Shown here in pieces: positions 22,208 through 33,578 of a DNA stretch of 64,000 bases. The stretch is taken from positions 1,576,441 through 1,640,440 of the forward strand of contig BCKC01000001.1 of the NCBI GenBank assembly GCA_001600455.1. The letters are read 5' to 3'. The stretch's first letter is position 1, and each line of letters starts with the position of its first letter. A model generated the notes under the pieces. It did no database searches, was not told the DNA's origin, and saw nothing but the letters and a program-made list of their open reading frames with translations. Source of the stretch: Endocalyx cinctus (lineage: Eukaryota > Ascomycota > Sordariomycetes > Amphisphaeriales > Apiosporaceae). Made by a program: the position numbers and the translations under genes.

Positions 22208-24224
22208 TCAAGATTTAGGAGCTCGGCCATTGTAATCATGGCCAGGTGATGAGGTGTAATTGGCAAAACAGTCGTAGCCGTAGTCGATCTGCTCAGCCCG
22301 GTCTTTAAGTAGCGACACTACGTGATCAAATGAGCAGAGCCCATTAGGATCGTTCGGACAACCGGGATGAGATTCATTGATAGCAATAACGGCGTCATTT
22401 CTGAAATGGATCGCACAGAATCATATTAGATAGGGTTATACCAAATATACAGAAGTTAAAGAGAATACTCACAAGATGAACCTCATCTGCTTGGTTGGTT
22501 GATACGCCGCACACTCGAGTACTTGCACGGTGAAATGCGTGCCAAAGGGTACGACTTTGCTGGCGAGAAAATTATTTTTGTCTTGGCTTTTATCCAAGCC
22601 GGGAGGAGGGCCATTGAATAAGGCTGTCAGGTTGAAAGCCATGAGAGTGTCCATGACGACGACCTCGTGCGTGGCATCGGCGTATATAGCCTGGTCGAGT
22701 GGGAAGTATGTGGGTGAATCATCATACGTCCCGTTCAAGGCCGAGTTTCCTGGAACGGGATACATCCCCTCAAAGCGGGCGACAAATTCCTGGAGATAGG
22801 CTTTTCCTTGAGCAGCAGCGACGGGTGACCCTGGACCATTATTATAATAGAATTCCTGTTTCCGCGTATGAAAGTTGATTAGTCTTTGTGAGTTTGTAGA
22901 GTTTTGTGCTGCTCTCTACGTGACGGATGAAACTATGTTAAGAATACGTACAAGATCGTAGTAATATTCGTAGTTTTGATAATCTTCTTTTGTGAAAAGT
23001 TTGCAGAATGCTGAATAACCAAGCGCGACAGTCTCATAAGAGCATAACTGAAGCATGGCTACGATATCGTCAGACGTCAAAGTCAAGCCAGATAACTGTT
23101 GATACGAAACCAATTAGTATTGCTATATCAAAAGTGGCCCCGGCCTATCTATCTATTACTTACCTGTGAGTTTAGTCGTTCGATAGTAGCATTAAACGCG
23201 CCCTTGGAAAACTCCGTCGCGTATGTACTACCAATATACCCCCTGCTCTCGACGTTCGCATTCTCGCAGACCTCGTAAGGAGCGCCCGAGTTGTTCACGC
23301 CGGGGGACTCAACGATGATCTCGATGTTTACTTCGTCGAGGAACTCGGGCACGCCGAAGAAGCCGGCGGCGAAGTTCTGGGCCGATTTCACCATGCGGTC
23401 CTGGGACTCGGTGCGGAAGACGGGGATGGTCCCCGTGCGGGTGAAGTTGCTGAGGAGGTGTCCATACAACTGACGGTGCTTGACGCCGAGGAGAAACTCC
23501 TGGCTGCGACCAAAGGGCGTGAGAAGCTCGGCTCCGAGCTTGTACGTCCAATCCGCCAGGAAGGCCAGGTCGTCGCCGGTCACCTCGAATCCCTTGACGG
23601 TCGCGTTGGCGAGCTTATCCGCGAATTGGGATGGAGAGGCGTCGCTGGTGGGATACCGGGCGCCGTGGCGGTAGAGGATGTGGACTTGGGTGATGCTGCA
23701 GTCTTTGGGAGCGAGCGGACTCGCGTGGGGTAATCCGTAATCAGCCGAAGATATCGAGTACCAAGGCGATAAGTTGCCCCAATATTTGAGGATATCAAAC
23801 TTCTCGTTTTTGGATGATTGATCCTCTTCTAAAGGTGGCGGCGCTACCAGCGGGAATTGACCTGAAGACACTTCATTATAGGGGTACGAAGGTGCCGTCT
23901 GGACAGCTGCAGCTTGGAGACCAGTAAGAGTGGGTCCTTGAAAGCCTACGACAGGCTCAGGTGGGAAGAGGTCCGAGTTCACGGAGGCTAACGATAATCA
24001 AGTCAAGTGTTAGAAAGCTAAGTTTAAGTCATCCTATAGAAATTCGCTATATGGATCGGTAAGAATCCGAGGATATAAAAAGTATACTTACTTCCGTCAG
24101 GGGGATATGTATCAGATACAGGGGAACCGACTTCCGGACCAGCCGTTACAGCAGCCCTGATTTGAGGACAAATGAATAGGAAAGCGGTCAAAGGAAAGCC
24201 CGACGGCAACGAATCAAACCGCAT
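22208..24224 (-). CDS. Histidine acid phosphatase (histidine phosphatase branch 2)
   Basis: Five exons: 24224-24092, 23987-23164, 23095-22952, 22855-22473 and 22400-22208. Introns are 104, 68, 96 and 72 nt, and the frame closes to 558 residues. The N-terminus (FPLTAFLFICPQIRAAV) looks like a signal peptide. The catalytic signature is ILYRHGARYPTSDA, with the nucleophile His of RHG. The partner motif, usually HD, reads ADATHEVVVMDTLMAFNL, so the proton donor would be Glu. Potential N-glycosylation sites (NATV, NFTR, NNSG, NATI, NLTA) and pairs of Cys fit a secreted enzyme. The C-terminal exon holds PNDPNGLCSF and YDCFANYT. It hydrolyses phosphomonoesters; phytase activity cannot be claimed from sequence. 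Confidence 0.9.
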
Positions 24225-25586
24225 TTTCTATACAATATTTGAGAATCTCAATAAGTAGATAAATAAAAGATAACTTTCCTTCACCTAAGTATTTGAGATA
24301 TGTCTAAAGGGAATAAAAGTATCCACGACGGTGGGACATTACAGTCTACTGTCTTGGCTTTCAAGACAATTGAGATGAAATGGAAACGGAATTACCAACC
24401 AAGAATAATTGCGGGGGAAGTTATCACGTGAAAAGGGGATTTCAGGGATCCATTAGTACTTACTTGTAGTACTAGGGCTGCTAGGTATAGCCTATAGGAT
24501 ACATTTACGGGTACGTATTTCAAGCGATTAAGCCCTAATTTAAGCCACCTGCCACACAGTTAAACATCCTCAAAGTCTCCGTAATCTACAAATAATAAGA
24601 ATAAAAGAATAAAAGAAAAACAGCAAAAATAAGGACAAGAAATATCTGTCATACCGGGAGATTATGCATCATGTTTCTCGGTCATAATCATATATATTTA
24701 AGTAATTAAATAAGCCGCGTGCCTTGTAGTGTAATTTCTTGGTATATACTACGGAGTAGAGTATGCTACATAGTTCAGGTGAAATATACAACCTATTTAT
24801 AGAGAAACGAAACAAAAATTTATCGGGTACTTATGTTGCGACGTACTGTATACTCCGTAGATCAAATATAGATATTTTCTGAATAGCCAGGGTCTACCTG
24901 GTCCTGCTGGTCTGCCAGCGTCCTACGTTGTAACCTAATCAGCTAATATAGGAGAGCCAAGAACTGTAAGTAGTCTACTGCTCATACTCGTGGCATCGGC
25001 ATGCCAGCATGTAAAAGAACAGGCCAGGGCATTCGTTGAATAAGGCAATATAGTGCGATTGCGTGAGTAAGCGATTAGGACTATCTAGCTATTTGGTCTT
25101 TATATACGGAGTAGTCGGAGTATAATCGACTCATCTATGCTCTCTTTAGATATTTGCGTATCCACGTTCATAATGCGGTATAGAACGCCTGTCATCTGAA
25201 GGATGATCTGATCTACCTTACCACCAATCCGACGCCAATGAGATCCACAGAACCATATTATGGCGCCAGCGTACTAGGGCTGGGCTGAAAAATCATGCTG
25301 AAAATGGCAGGCTGGCTGACAACGGCAAGGTTTCATACTTTATTTTCTGCGCCGCTTTGACAGGGGGCACCGTTACATTCATACAGACGCCCTTCGGTCC
25401 TTTTCAAATGTCAGTTTAACCTTCTTATAATGTCGTGGGATCTGGTCGTCTCAGGGGTTGAATATAAATAAAATCTATTCGCACCATCGTCGCGCACGTC
25501 TACATATACTATAACTACACTTTGTGTATATCACAATCCAACAAGATAGAAACGAGTTAGACAAAATCTAGATTTTATAAGTCAAC
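24225..25586. other. Intergenic between divergent phosphatase and chitosanase
   Basis: 1.36 kb, AT-rich, holding both promoters. Three exact TACTCCGTA/TACGGAGTA words occur at 24750, 24851 and 25105. TATAAATA at 25463 is a candidate TATA box for the chitosanase. Confidence 0.55.
25463..25470 (+). promoter_or_regulatory. TATA-like element of the chitosanase gene
   Basis: TATAAATA lies 117 bases before the ATG at 25587, within a region otherwise free of coding features. Position and sequence fit a core promoter; the transcription start is unknown. Confidence 0.45.
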
Positions 25587-26570
25587 ATGTCGATCAAGAT
25601 AACCGTATTGGCGCTATCCGCCTTCATTGGCGCAGCTATAGCGCGGGACGTGCCGTCCAATGTCCGCAACTTCTACGACAACATCAAGTCTAACGGGCAG
25701 TGCCAAAATCCTCTAGCTAGCGGGTTTTACGCACTTTCCGACGGCTCGAAGGGTAAGTTCGCTGTTTTTTTTTTGTTTTGTTATCTTTTTGTCTGTATTG
25801 GATAATTAGAAAAGGTCAAAGTGGAGACGGCGCATATAATGATACTTAGCTCACGTATTAATCGCAATTAAATCATATAGACTTCGATTACTGCGGCGAC
25901 TACCTCTCGGACTACAACGTCATCTACCTGCAAGGTAAGAGCGGCAACCTGGCCGACATGGACATCGACTGCGACGGCACCCAGGGCAGCCCCGCCGACG
26001 ATGGCCGGTGCGGTAACTCGGGGGACACCCAATCGATCACCTCGTTCCAGTACATCATCGAGGAGTACAACAAGGGAATCGAGGATCTCGACGCCAACAT
26101 CCACCCTTACGTCGTCTTCGGCAACGTCGGCGACAGCGAAGGGTACACGACCTTCGAGCCTTCGGACTACGGCGTCGAGCCTCTTAGCTTGATAGCCGTC
26201 GTATGCGGCGACAAGCTGGTAAGTGAAAGGAGAGAAAGAGTGGGAATCAGGGAAGACGCGTGATAACTGACTTTTTTTTTTTTTTTTTTTTTGCTTCTCG
26301 TAGATCTACGGTATCTGGGGCGACGAAAACGGCGACGACGGTCCCCCTATGATCGGAGAATCCTCCATCTCTCTCGCCACCGCCTGCTTCGGGACGGGCA
26401 TCACCGGAAACAACGGTCACGAGGAGCTCGATGTCTTGTACATCGCTTTCCCGGGTACGGATGCGGTTCCCGGCGCCGACGGAGCCGATTGGGCCGCCGG
26501 CAGCTACGATGAGTTCGAGCCTAGCCTCGAGAGTCTGGGTAACCAACTCATCCAGAGAATTCAGGCATAA
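25587..26570 (+). CDS. Secreted chitosanase, glycoside hydrolase family 75
   Basis: Three exons: 25587-25752, 25881-26218 and 26304-26570 (phases 1 and 0; introns of 128 and 85 nt), giving 256 residues. The signal peptide is MSIKITVLALSAFIGAAIA. The mature N-terminus RDVPSNVRNFYDNIKSNGQC is typical of fungal Csn-type chitosanases. The exon 2 block NLADMDIDCDG, with acidic residues, carries the presumed catalytic Asp. Exon 3 starts IYGIWGDENGDDGPPMIGESSISLATACFG, with the presumed catalytic Glu in GES. GH75 endo-hydrolyses chitosan in cell walls; a role in nutrition or attack on other fungi is inference. Intron 2 has a run of about 19 T between the branch site and the acceptor. Confidence 0.95.
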
Positions 26571-26669
26571 AGGGGTTGATGAAGAAAGTTCTGCTTGTTG
26601 AAACTAGAATTAGAGCTAGGTAGAAAGATGTAAATACATGCCTAGACTTTTCTCTATTACTACATAAGG

Positions 26670-26675
26670 AATAAA
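26670..26675 (+). terminator. AATAAA-like polyadenylation signal of the chitosanase gene
   Basis: AATAAA about 100 bases past the chitosanase stop codon and before the convergent monooxygenase gene; plausible 3'-end signal. Confidence 0.4.
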
Positions 26676-26762
26676 ACATTCTAAATCTATAATAATAATA
26701 CTCTTTAAACGAACAAAGTTTCTGGTTCTAATAAACATGAATCGTAGTCGTCATAACCTTTC

Positions 26763-28293
26763 TTACAAACGTCTCTGAAAAAGCCCGAATCCCGTCACCG
26801 CCAGAGCCGCGGCCGACACGGCACCGGTATATAGGAGCGCGGCGGAGCCTTTCTTCTTCTGATCAGGGGAGGAAGCATCCCGTTGCGCCTTCGACAGGGG
26901 GCGATGACGGTAAGGAATCTTCGACGGCGGGAGCTGGGTCTCTTCGAGGAAGTCTAGCACCGGCATCCTGCTGATGAGAGGGCCGAACATGTAATTCAAG
27001 TTGAACCACGTGATCGGGGTATACTTTAATATGTACTGGAATATGAACTGATCCGCCCAGGACGTCCAGGTGACCGTACGGGCCGTCCTGGCGGACAGGT
27101 CGAGGATCTTGGGCATATCCTTCATGGACCCGGCACGGTAGCTGGCGAACACGGCCTCCAGCTTCTTCGTGCTCGGGTTAGGGTCGCTCTCGAGCAGCCG
27201 GTGGAGCGAGTTAGCTAGCAAGACGACGTTGGACAGGCCGAAGTTGTAACCCAGGCCGGCGTGGGGCTCGACCTTCTTGACGGCGTCGCCGACGAGGACG
27301 ATGCGCTTGTACCACCACTCCTCCTCGAGGAATCCTTCCTCCAAGCTGACGAGGCCCATCTCGCCCTCGTTCATGGCCAGGAGGTCCTTCACCGTGTAGG
27401 AGCCGTTCATGTACAGGTGGCCCCACTTCTCGACCATGGCCTTCTTGTCTTCCTCGGTCCAGCGGACGCGGCCCTTGACGGGCGGGTCGACCTTCTCGTA
27501 CACGGCCCACCAGGTCTGGTTCGACCCGGTGAAGGCCTGGGTCGAGACGCCGTGGTGGGCGCATTCGTGGTTCGTGTACGCCGGTACGCCCGGGAGGATG
27601 TCCGCGTTGCCGAATAGCATCCGGAAGTTCGTCACGTAAGGGCTGTCCTCGGACTTGGACGGATCGGGACTCTTCCGGCCGGCCTTGAGCGCTTGCACGC
27701 ACTGCCGCGTCCGGCTGTGGACGCCGTCGGAACCCACGACGATGGAACCCTGAAAGACGGATCCGTCGGCGCAGTTGACCTCGACCCCGTTCTCCGACAC
27801 CGCTATGTCGGATACCCGCTTCTTCACCAGGATACGCGCCTTGACGTGGTCTGGTAGGGTGTTGTATAGCACCTTCACGAAATCGGGGCGGTGACACAGG
27901 CGTATACCGTGTCCGTGGCTACAAAAAACAAATCATAGTTAGTCATTACTCTGATCTCGTTTAATTTCGATATGGTATAAGAGCGGCGCACTTTGCTTCT
28001 AACGTCTTGGCATGTTGATATTTACCGCAAACGGAGGCATCATCGGCGTACATCATGACATTCTGATGCACTTCGTTCATAAACGGTCGGAAATCATCGA
28101 GGATACCTAGCTGGTCGAAGACGCGCTGAGTGGGTGGCCAGAGTGATAGCAGCGACCCTATCCAAGGCGTTAGGTCGTCATGTTTTTCGAGTACGACGAA
28201 ATCAATTCCGGCTTTCAGTAGAATATGAGCCGTGGTGAGACCTATGAGGCCACCGCCGATAATAATGACTTTGAAGGGCGTTTGGGTCGACAT
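26763..28293 (-). CDS. PaxM-like FAD-dependent monooxygenase with C-terminal anchor
   Basis: Two exons, 28293-27992 and 27918-26763, phase 2, with a 73-nt intron (donor GTGCGC, acceptor TGTAG), giving 485 residues. An upstream in-frame ATG at 28314 would add seven residues before MSTQTP. Motifs: the FAD fold VIIIGGGLIGLTTAHILLKAG, VVGSDGVHSRTR (DG motif), and IVLVGDAVKKVEPHAGLGYN (GD motif). The spliced junction gives EANHGHGIRLCHRPDFVKVLY, matching the NHG...R pattern of this group. A hydrophobic helix (LLYTGAVSAAALAVTGFGLF) ends the protein, followed by basic residues. Relatives epoxidise or hydroxylate prenylated or terpenoid intermediates, but many have unknown substrates. The gene converges on the chitosanase. 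The donor is non-consensus, which is the weakest part of the model. Confidence 0.87.
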
Positions 28294-31200
28294 TCTCGTT
28301 TTTCTATGAAACAAAGCTCAACGTACGACGGTGTCGATTTATGTGCCGGTTGAGACAGCAATGTTATCCAGCGCGTTCATATTTCCTCTCGGGAAAAGAA
28401 AAAAAAAAAAGGGAAAAAAGAAAGGAGATTGTGGCACAAATATATCTGTAATGAAATGAATGAAATTTCTTGTTGCTAGCATCACGGTCCACACATCTTC
28501 AGATTATCGAGACGATAATAGGGATCATCGGATCGTCGGGACATATCTAGAATCCGATAATAGTGTAACACTGAATTTCGGTATCATACAATATTTCTGC
28601 TAAGCGGAATGTATAACGTGTGTACGTATACAGTTCAGCAGCAACGCAAGTGGATAATTCCGCAACTGGGTCATTAATATTCAAGGGCGGCAGGGGGGCC
28701 AAGTGCCGAGGCAGTTAGGGGTCTTTGTTACACGCGAGAATTAACTACTTTTGTAGATCCTGAGGCTAGGGCTAGACTTCACAGGCTTGATAGGCTTACA
28801 TACTATGTACGATAGGCAGCATGGGCAGCATGGGCAGAATGGGTAAAATGGATAGTAATTTGGGCCACAGTATTGCAATATTGCAGTCCGGTGTTAACTT
28901 GAGGGGGATAGCTATGCGTCGTTTTACATAGTACAGCGCATAATAACATGCAACAGGGCTTATCGTCCGGGCAACTACTTACATACCTACTATGATTGTT
29001 TATGTTTATATGCTTGGTAAACGTAAATTCACGACTTGAGAGAAGAAGGATGGGTTCATATAATGTCTACTTACCAACCTACCGGAAGAGCTACCCGACT
29101 GTAGAGTCGAAACTTGAAGGATCAACAGAGCCGCAATATAGCGTAATACCAAAAATATAAGATTTATAGGCTGATCCTGTCTCGAGCAAGCCTCTAACCC
29201 AGAGAAATGATAGTCAAAGTTAATCAACAATGTCTTTCTTCATAGTGAGACACTTCAACCTACTAGTTTTGTCTTCCGTATCTTAAGATACACATATGCC
29301 GTATATTGTTGAGGACCTGTTTATCATGGCGTTTTTTATTCTTTCGTCTTTTTATTAGGCTCTCACAAGCGCTGAAGAGTATTCCACTATAGGTACTAAA
29401 AAGTCGGTCGATTGGCAGGTCGGTAGGACGGATGATAGTGACAAGTATGCCTATTTTCGAAAAGATGGGTCTGTATTTTATACCCTGAACTTTCGCTGTA
29501 TCTTTTTTTTAACCTTCGCAGCCTCGCTGGGGATAGAAATAGCGATTAATGATTCTATCTGTGCGTGTGTGAGCGTGCCGAGCTCATATATGTCACATAT
29601 CCTACTAAATCCCAAGCGACCGGGTCATAATACTGGAAAAAAAAAAAAAAAAAAGCTACGACATATATTTCTATTCAACTTACTCCTAAGAGAAGGCAGC
29701 TAGCCACGATTTAAATAAATCGACCACTTAGGCAGCTGGTATAGCGCCTTTAGCGAAAGTCCGTCAACGGCCAGAAATTCTCAAACAGGGACAGCGGCAC
29801 TTGTTCAAATACTTAACATATCACTTCATTCAACTTAACTGCATGTCAGACGCCGCTTAGCCTTTTGGTTCGGAAGGGATGCGTCAGCTGCGAATACTAC
29901 GGCATTTATATCGACCAATGTCGTAATTGAATCGCCGAATTACTAACTATCTCGGCAGCACGAGATCACTTCCGCACCGGAAAAGACAGGCCCGGCATGT
30001 TTTTTTCCCTTTCTTGTCGCAACTTGGTGTCTCAGATAATAGTCTATCTTCCTGCACGGTTTACGTACGTTTCCCGCTCCGCTCCGTAAATCTGTACCTT
30101 TACTCGGGGAAATGCGTCGTCGTCAATGAGCTCATTGAGCTCATTATATCATCCCCGACATAGCTCAACATTCAGTCCAGACTTACAAATTTCGACTGTC
30201 CTTCTACGACTGTTCGATCTAAAGGCAGCATCATCTGGTTCGCATCTACGTTACATGGATTGGCAGACTGGTAGATCAGTTTTTGCGTTACACTGCGGAA
30301 AACTAGTACAATGCAAATGGCACCAACAGTTCAAGCGCGACGCGCGAGAAAAGGTTATTACTTTTTTTGTCTTAAAACTCATATGACCTTTTGGTAGATC
30401 ATTCTTCGGTTCTAACCTATGAGGATGCGTTACGCGCAGAACGTTAAAAGACGCCATTCGTCACAGACCGAAACAGCCTAACGTACGAGGTCATCGCCTA
30501 GCCTACCGCGAACGGCCTTGACGTAAGTAGTCGGAACCCCGATCGAGTATTCGATTCCGTATCCCTTGTTTTTCCCACCTAAGCTCTTCAGTGAGATCGA
30601 TCGAAACGTGAGGCTTGAGTTCCGTAGGTCGGAACTCTATAATAATGTCGCACTATTATTCTTACAGGAGAAAGTAGAAGATTTGTATCACGGTATCACG
30701 CAACGGTTGGAAGAAGAAAGGCAACACAATCGAAATTTATATCTAACTATCATCAAAGCACTATAATCGTATAGTGGCGAAACCAGTCTCTGGTTGATGA
30801 AGCTAAAGTGAAGCAAGATTGTGTTACAGTAAGGTGAAGTTGTAATGGTAACGGAGGTGGCTGTATAGCAAGGTCAGTGGAAGTTTTGATATGTTCCACT
30901 ATCCTCAATAGTTTGATATATGGGTATCCTAGTCCTTTCGTGGCTCTTGCATAGCTGCGCTGTTTCTTGATGAAGGTAAATTTGAGGAAGCACTAGACTA
31001 TCTCATCCATTCAGGACGTAGTGGTGGTTGTCAGAAAATAGATGTACATGACGAAGCTGATCTTTGATAAGGACTCATCACACGACCACCAAACAGTGAG
31101 ACGTTCATCGACATATTAAGTTAAAGCAACCAGTGTTCTTGGCTTTTGGAGTGACACTTAACATCATTGGTCGCTCTATATGGGCGATCAGATCTACGGG

Positions 31201-32072
31201 CGGCGATGACCAGCCGATTCTCCGGGCTCAGGGTGTCTAGTGTGATATATTGTACATGCCTGTTAGTCAACGTCTGAGAAAGACTCAGCTGACTCTCACC
31301 TTGATCTCTGTAGAGAATATCGGCAGTCCTCGTAAAAAAATAACGAGCCAACTTTGAACTCATCCTCAATATTGTCGAGAAGCGATCTTAGCAATCGTAG
31401 ACTTAGTTGTTGAGGTTATTTTGAGAATTGCCTCCAGTCTGCTAATCTGATTCTTGCTCTCTATACCATCTTGAGAAGATTAAAAAGATGTCTTCTAACG
31501 ATGAGTTCTTCACATAACCCTGGCCCTCGTGATAAGCAAATGCATATGTCCTACCGACTACCCCGGTCTTTCGCTTACGCGCGCAGCTACCTGTACCAGT
31601 CAAATGAGTTGAAAGAAGCATCTGGGCTCTCTAGATTTACTTGGCCGTCTTACGGTATATGACAAGGCTACAACATAAGTAAAGTACACATGCTGTAGAG
31701 TACCTGTACCATAGGTATGGATAAACAAAACTGCTTTTGCACGAAGAGCTATGAAGTATCTAGGGAGGAAAGGTACCTTATTTACATAAAGAGAGCAGAG
31801 GAATGGGTATGCTTCATGAAAGTATACATGACGCGGCCGCCTGTCTTCGCTATTCTCTGTTTATTATTTATCTCTCACTTTCTTACAGGGGGTGATAAGA
31901 AGTTAGATAAATATGAGTACGATGTCCCGAGTGGCCTTCTATGAGCCTATTTGGGCATATAACCCAGTTGACTTTCAAGACGCCCGTCTCAAAACCACAG
32001 TCAATCACACATCAAGCACAGCGCAAAACGAGATACTTGCTTTAAATTATCTTATTAGTAGCATCATTCACT
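28294..32072. other. Gene-poor 3.8 kb region
   Basis: No gene I can support. It contains an imperfect GGGCAGCAT repeat (28813-28850), an oligo-A run near 29640, and scattered open frames (29927-30386, 30566-30766, 31121-31369, 31471-31662, 31717-31944) with no shared family and no linked splice sites. A 35-codon stretch from 30960 looks protein-like but is flanked by stops. It could hold a decayed gene or a non-coding transcript. Confidence 0.5.
28813..28850. repeat. Imperfect 9-nt tandem repeat
   Basis: About four decaying copies of a GGGCAGCAT unit (the last ones read GGGCAGAAT and GGGTAAAAT). Confidence 0.7.
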
Positions 32073-33176
32073 ATGGATATGAAAGCAGACAGTGGACTTC
32101 CGCTTATTGACTTGAGTGGTTATATCCTTTCAAGTTCTGCAGAGCAGAGAGAGAAAGTCATTAGGGAAATTGAGTCTGCGTGCCGAATGTACGGCTGTTT
32201 TCAAGTCAAAGGCCATGGTATTCCGCTGAAGACACAGCGAGGCTTGCTACAGAGCCTCGGGAATGTTTTCAATCTTCCACGAGAAGAAAAGCTCGAATTG
32301 TCATTCCTGAAGAACCCTTGTCGTCGAGGGTATGAAGAATCTGGCATGACTATGAGAGACGGGGACGATATGGCAGATTCGAAAGAGGTACGTTTTACTT
32401 CCCTACTCTCCCCACCCTTGAAGGAGGATCGCTTACTCGAAGAGTATAAGTGCTACTATGTTGGTCCGGAGGACCCCGCCGTAGAGCTTTCTGGCTTCTA
32501 CGGTCCCAACGTCTGGCCTAACTTGCCAGAAGATAAGTTTCGCGGACCTGTTTGGGAATACTTCCAGGAGACCAGGCGTCTCGGAAGAATGATCTGGCAG
32601 ATCATGCTGCAAGGCCTCGGTCATTCGCCGGATCTGGTAGAGACGTTCGCTCAGAGACCTCTCACCCCCATGAAGATGATCCGCTACCCTCCCTCCAGCG
32701 CCACGGCCCCGGGACAGTACGGCGCCGGCGCCCATACCGACTTCGCCGGACTCACCATCCTACTCCAAGAGCCTGGTAAGCACGGGCTTGAGATCTGGCA
32801 CGACGGAAAGTGGATCGCGGTTCCGGCCCTAGAAGACGTGTGCGTAGTCAACGTCGGAGTCATGACCCAGAGATGGACCGGTGGGTTATATAAGAGCGCT
32901 CGGCACAGGGTCGTCAACAGAACCGACGAATCAACGAGATTGTCTTGCGCGATGTTCTGGCAAGGCGACGTGTTCGCGACTAACCCCTTGAACCCTGACG
33001 ATCCGAATAAGGAGACGATCGGTCAGGGATTGGTCCGAACATTCCGTCGTCAGTATGTGCTCGATCATGTGTTTGATGAGGTCTATGATGATGATAAACC
33101 TTACGGTGTTGCCATGGATGAGCTCGAAGTTGGGGCTAGTGGACAGCTCTTAACGGGCGGATGTACCGTATCCTAG
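32073..33176 (+). CDS. 2-oxoglutarate/Fe(II)-dependent dioxygenase, isopenicillin-N-synthase-like
   Basis: Open without a stop over 367 codons, but I favour a 63-nt intron at 32388-32450 (GTACGT ... ATAAG, phase 0). It is a multiple of three and has no stop. Removing it joins DMADSKE to CYYVGPEDP, as in the KEGYYVGPE stretch of relatives, and gives 346 residues. The N-terminal DIOX_N-like part starts PLIDLSGY. The iron ligands (numbering after intron removal) are His200 and Asp202 in AHTDFAGLTILLQ, and His257 in ARHRVVN. The 2-oxoglutarate contact is Arg268-x-Ser270 in STRLS. Enzymes of this family hydroxylate, desaturate or cyclise small molecules. The substrate is unknown. It converges on an MFS transporter gene. 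Confidence 0.88.
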   Translation: MDMKADSGLPLIDLSGYILSSSAEQREKVIREIESACRMYGCFQVKGHGIPLKTQRGLLQSLGNVFNLPREEKLELSFLKNPCRRGYEESGMTMRDGDDMADSKEVRFTSLLSPPLKEDRLLEEYKCYYVGPEDPAVELSGFYGPNVWPNLPEDKFRGPVWEYFQETRRLGRMIWQIMLQGLGHSPDLVETFAQRPLTPMKMIRYPPSSATAPGQYGAGAHTDFAGLTILLQEPGKHGLEIWHDGKWIAVPALEDVCVVNVGVMTQRWTGGLYKSARHRVVNRTDESTRLSCAMFWQGDVFATNPLNPDDPNKETIGQGLVRTFRRQYVLDHVFDEVYDDDKPYGVAMDELEVGASGQLLTGGCTVS

Positions 33177-33578
33177 GGGTTTTTCTCAATGCTGAATCTA
33201 CGTCAAATAACGTATGGGTAGTATATTTTATTGATCAAAAGTAAGCCTATTAACCTAATGGGCTATTGTATCTGATGAAATATAATATGCAATATTCTCA
33301 TTTTGAGCTAAGACAGGCCGTCGGGCCTCTCATTTTTTAATACCATGTATGTATACATACAGTAGTGATTAATGTAAAAAGCGAAAAGCTCGACTTCGAC
33401 TTTCGTCTTCCAAAATATTATACAGTTACGTAGTTTCCAGGTATATTTAGAAGAACATTTGATAATATCTACGTATAAAATCACTTCTAGGCTGGGTAAG
33501 TAATACCGAAATAATCATCGAAAGGATTATGACTGGACACCCAACTACGTGGCGGTGACGCACGTTCTAGGATTGGCG
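33177..33578. other. Intergenic between convergent dioxygenase and MFS genes
   Basis: 402 bases, AT-rich, the shared 3' region. Nothing else seen. Confidence 0.5.

Noticed and set aside
30960..31066. 35-codon protein-like stretch resembling a TPR helix pair
   Set aside because: Too short, bounded by stops, not connected to neighbouring frames; kept only as a hint of decay.
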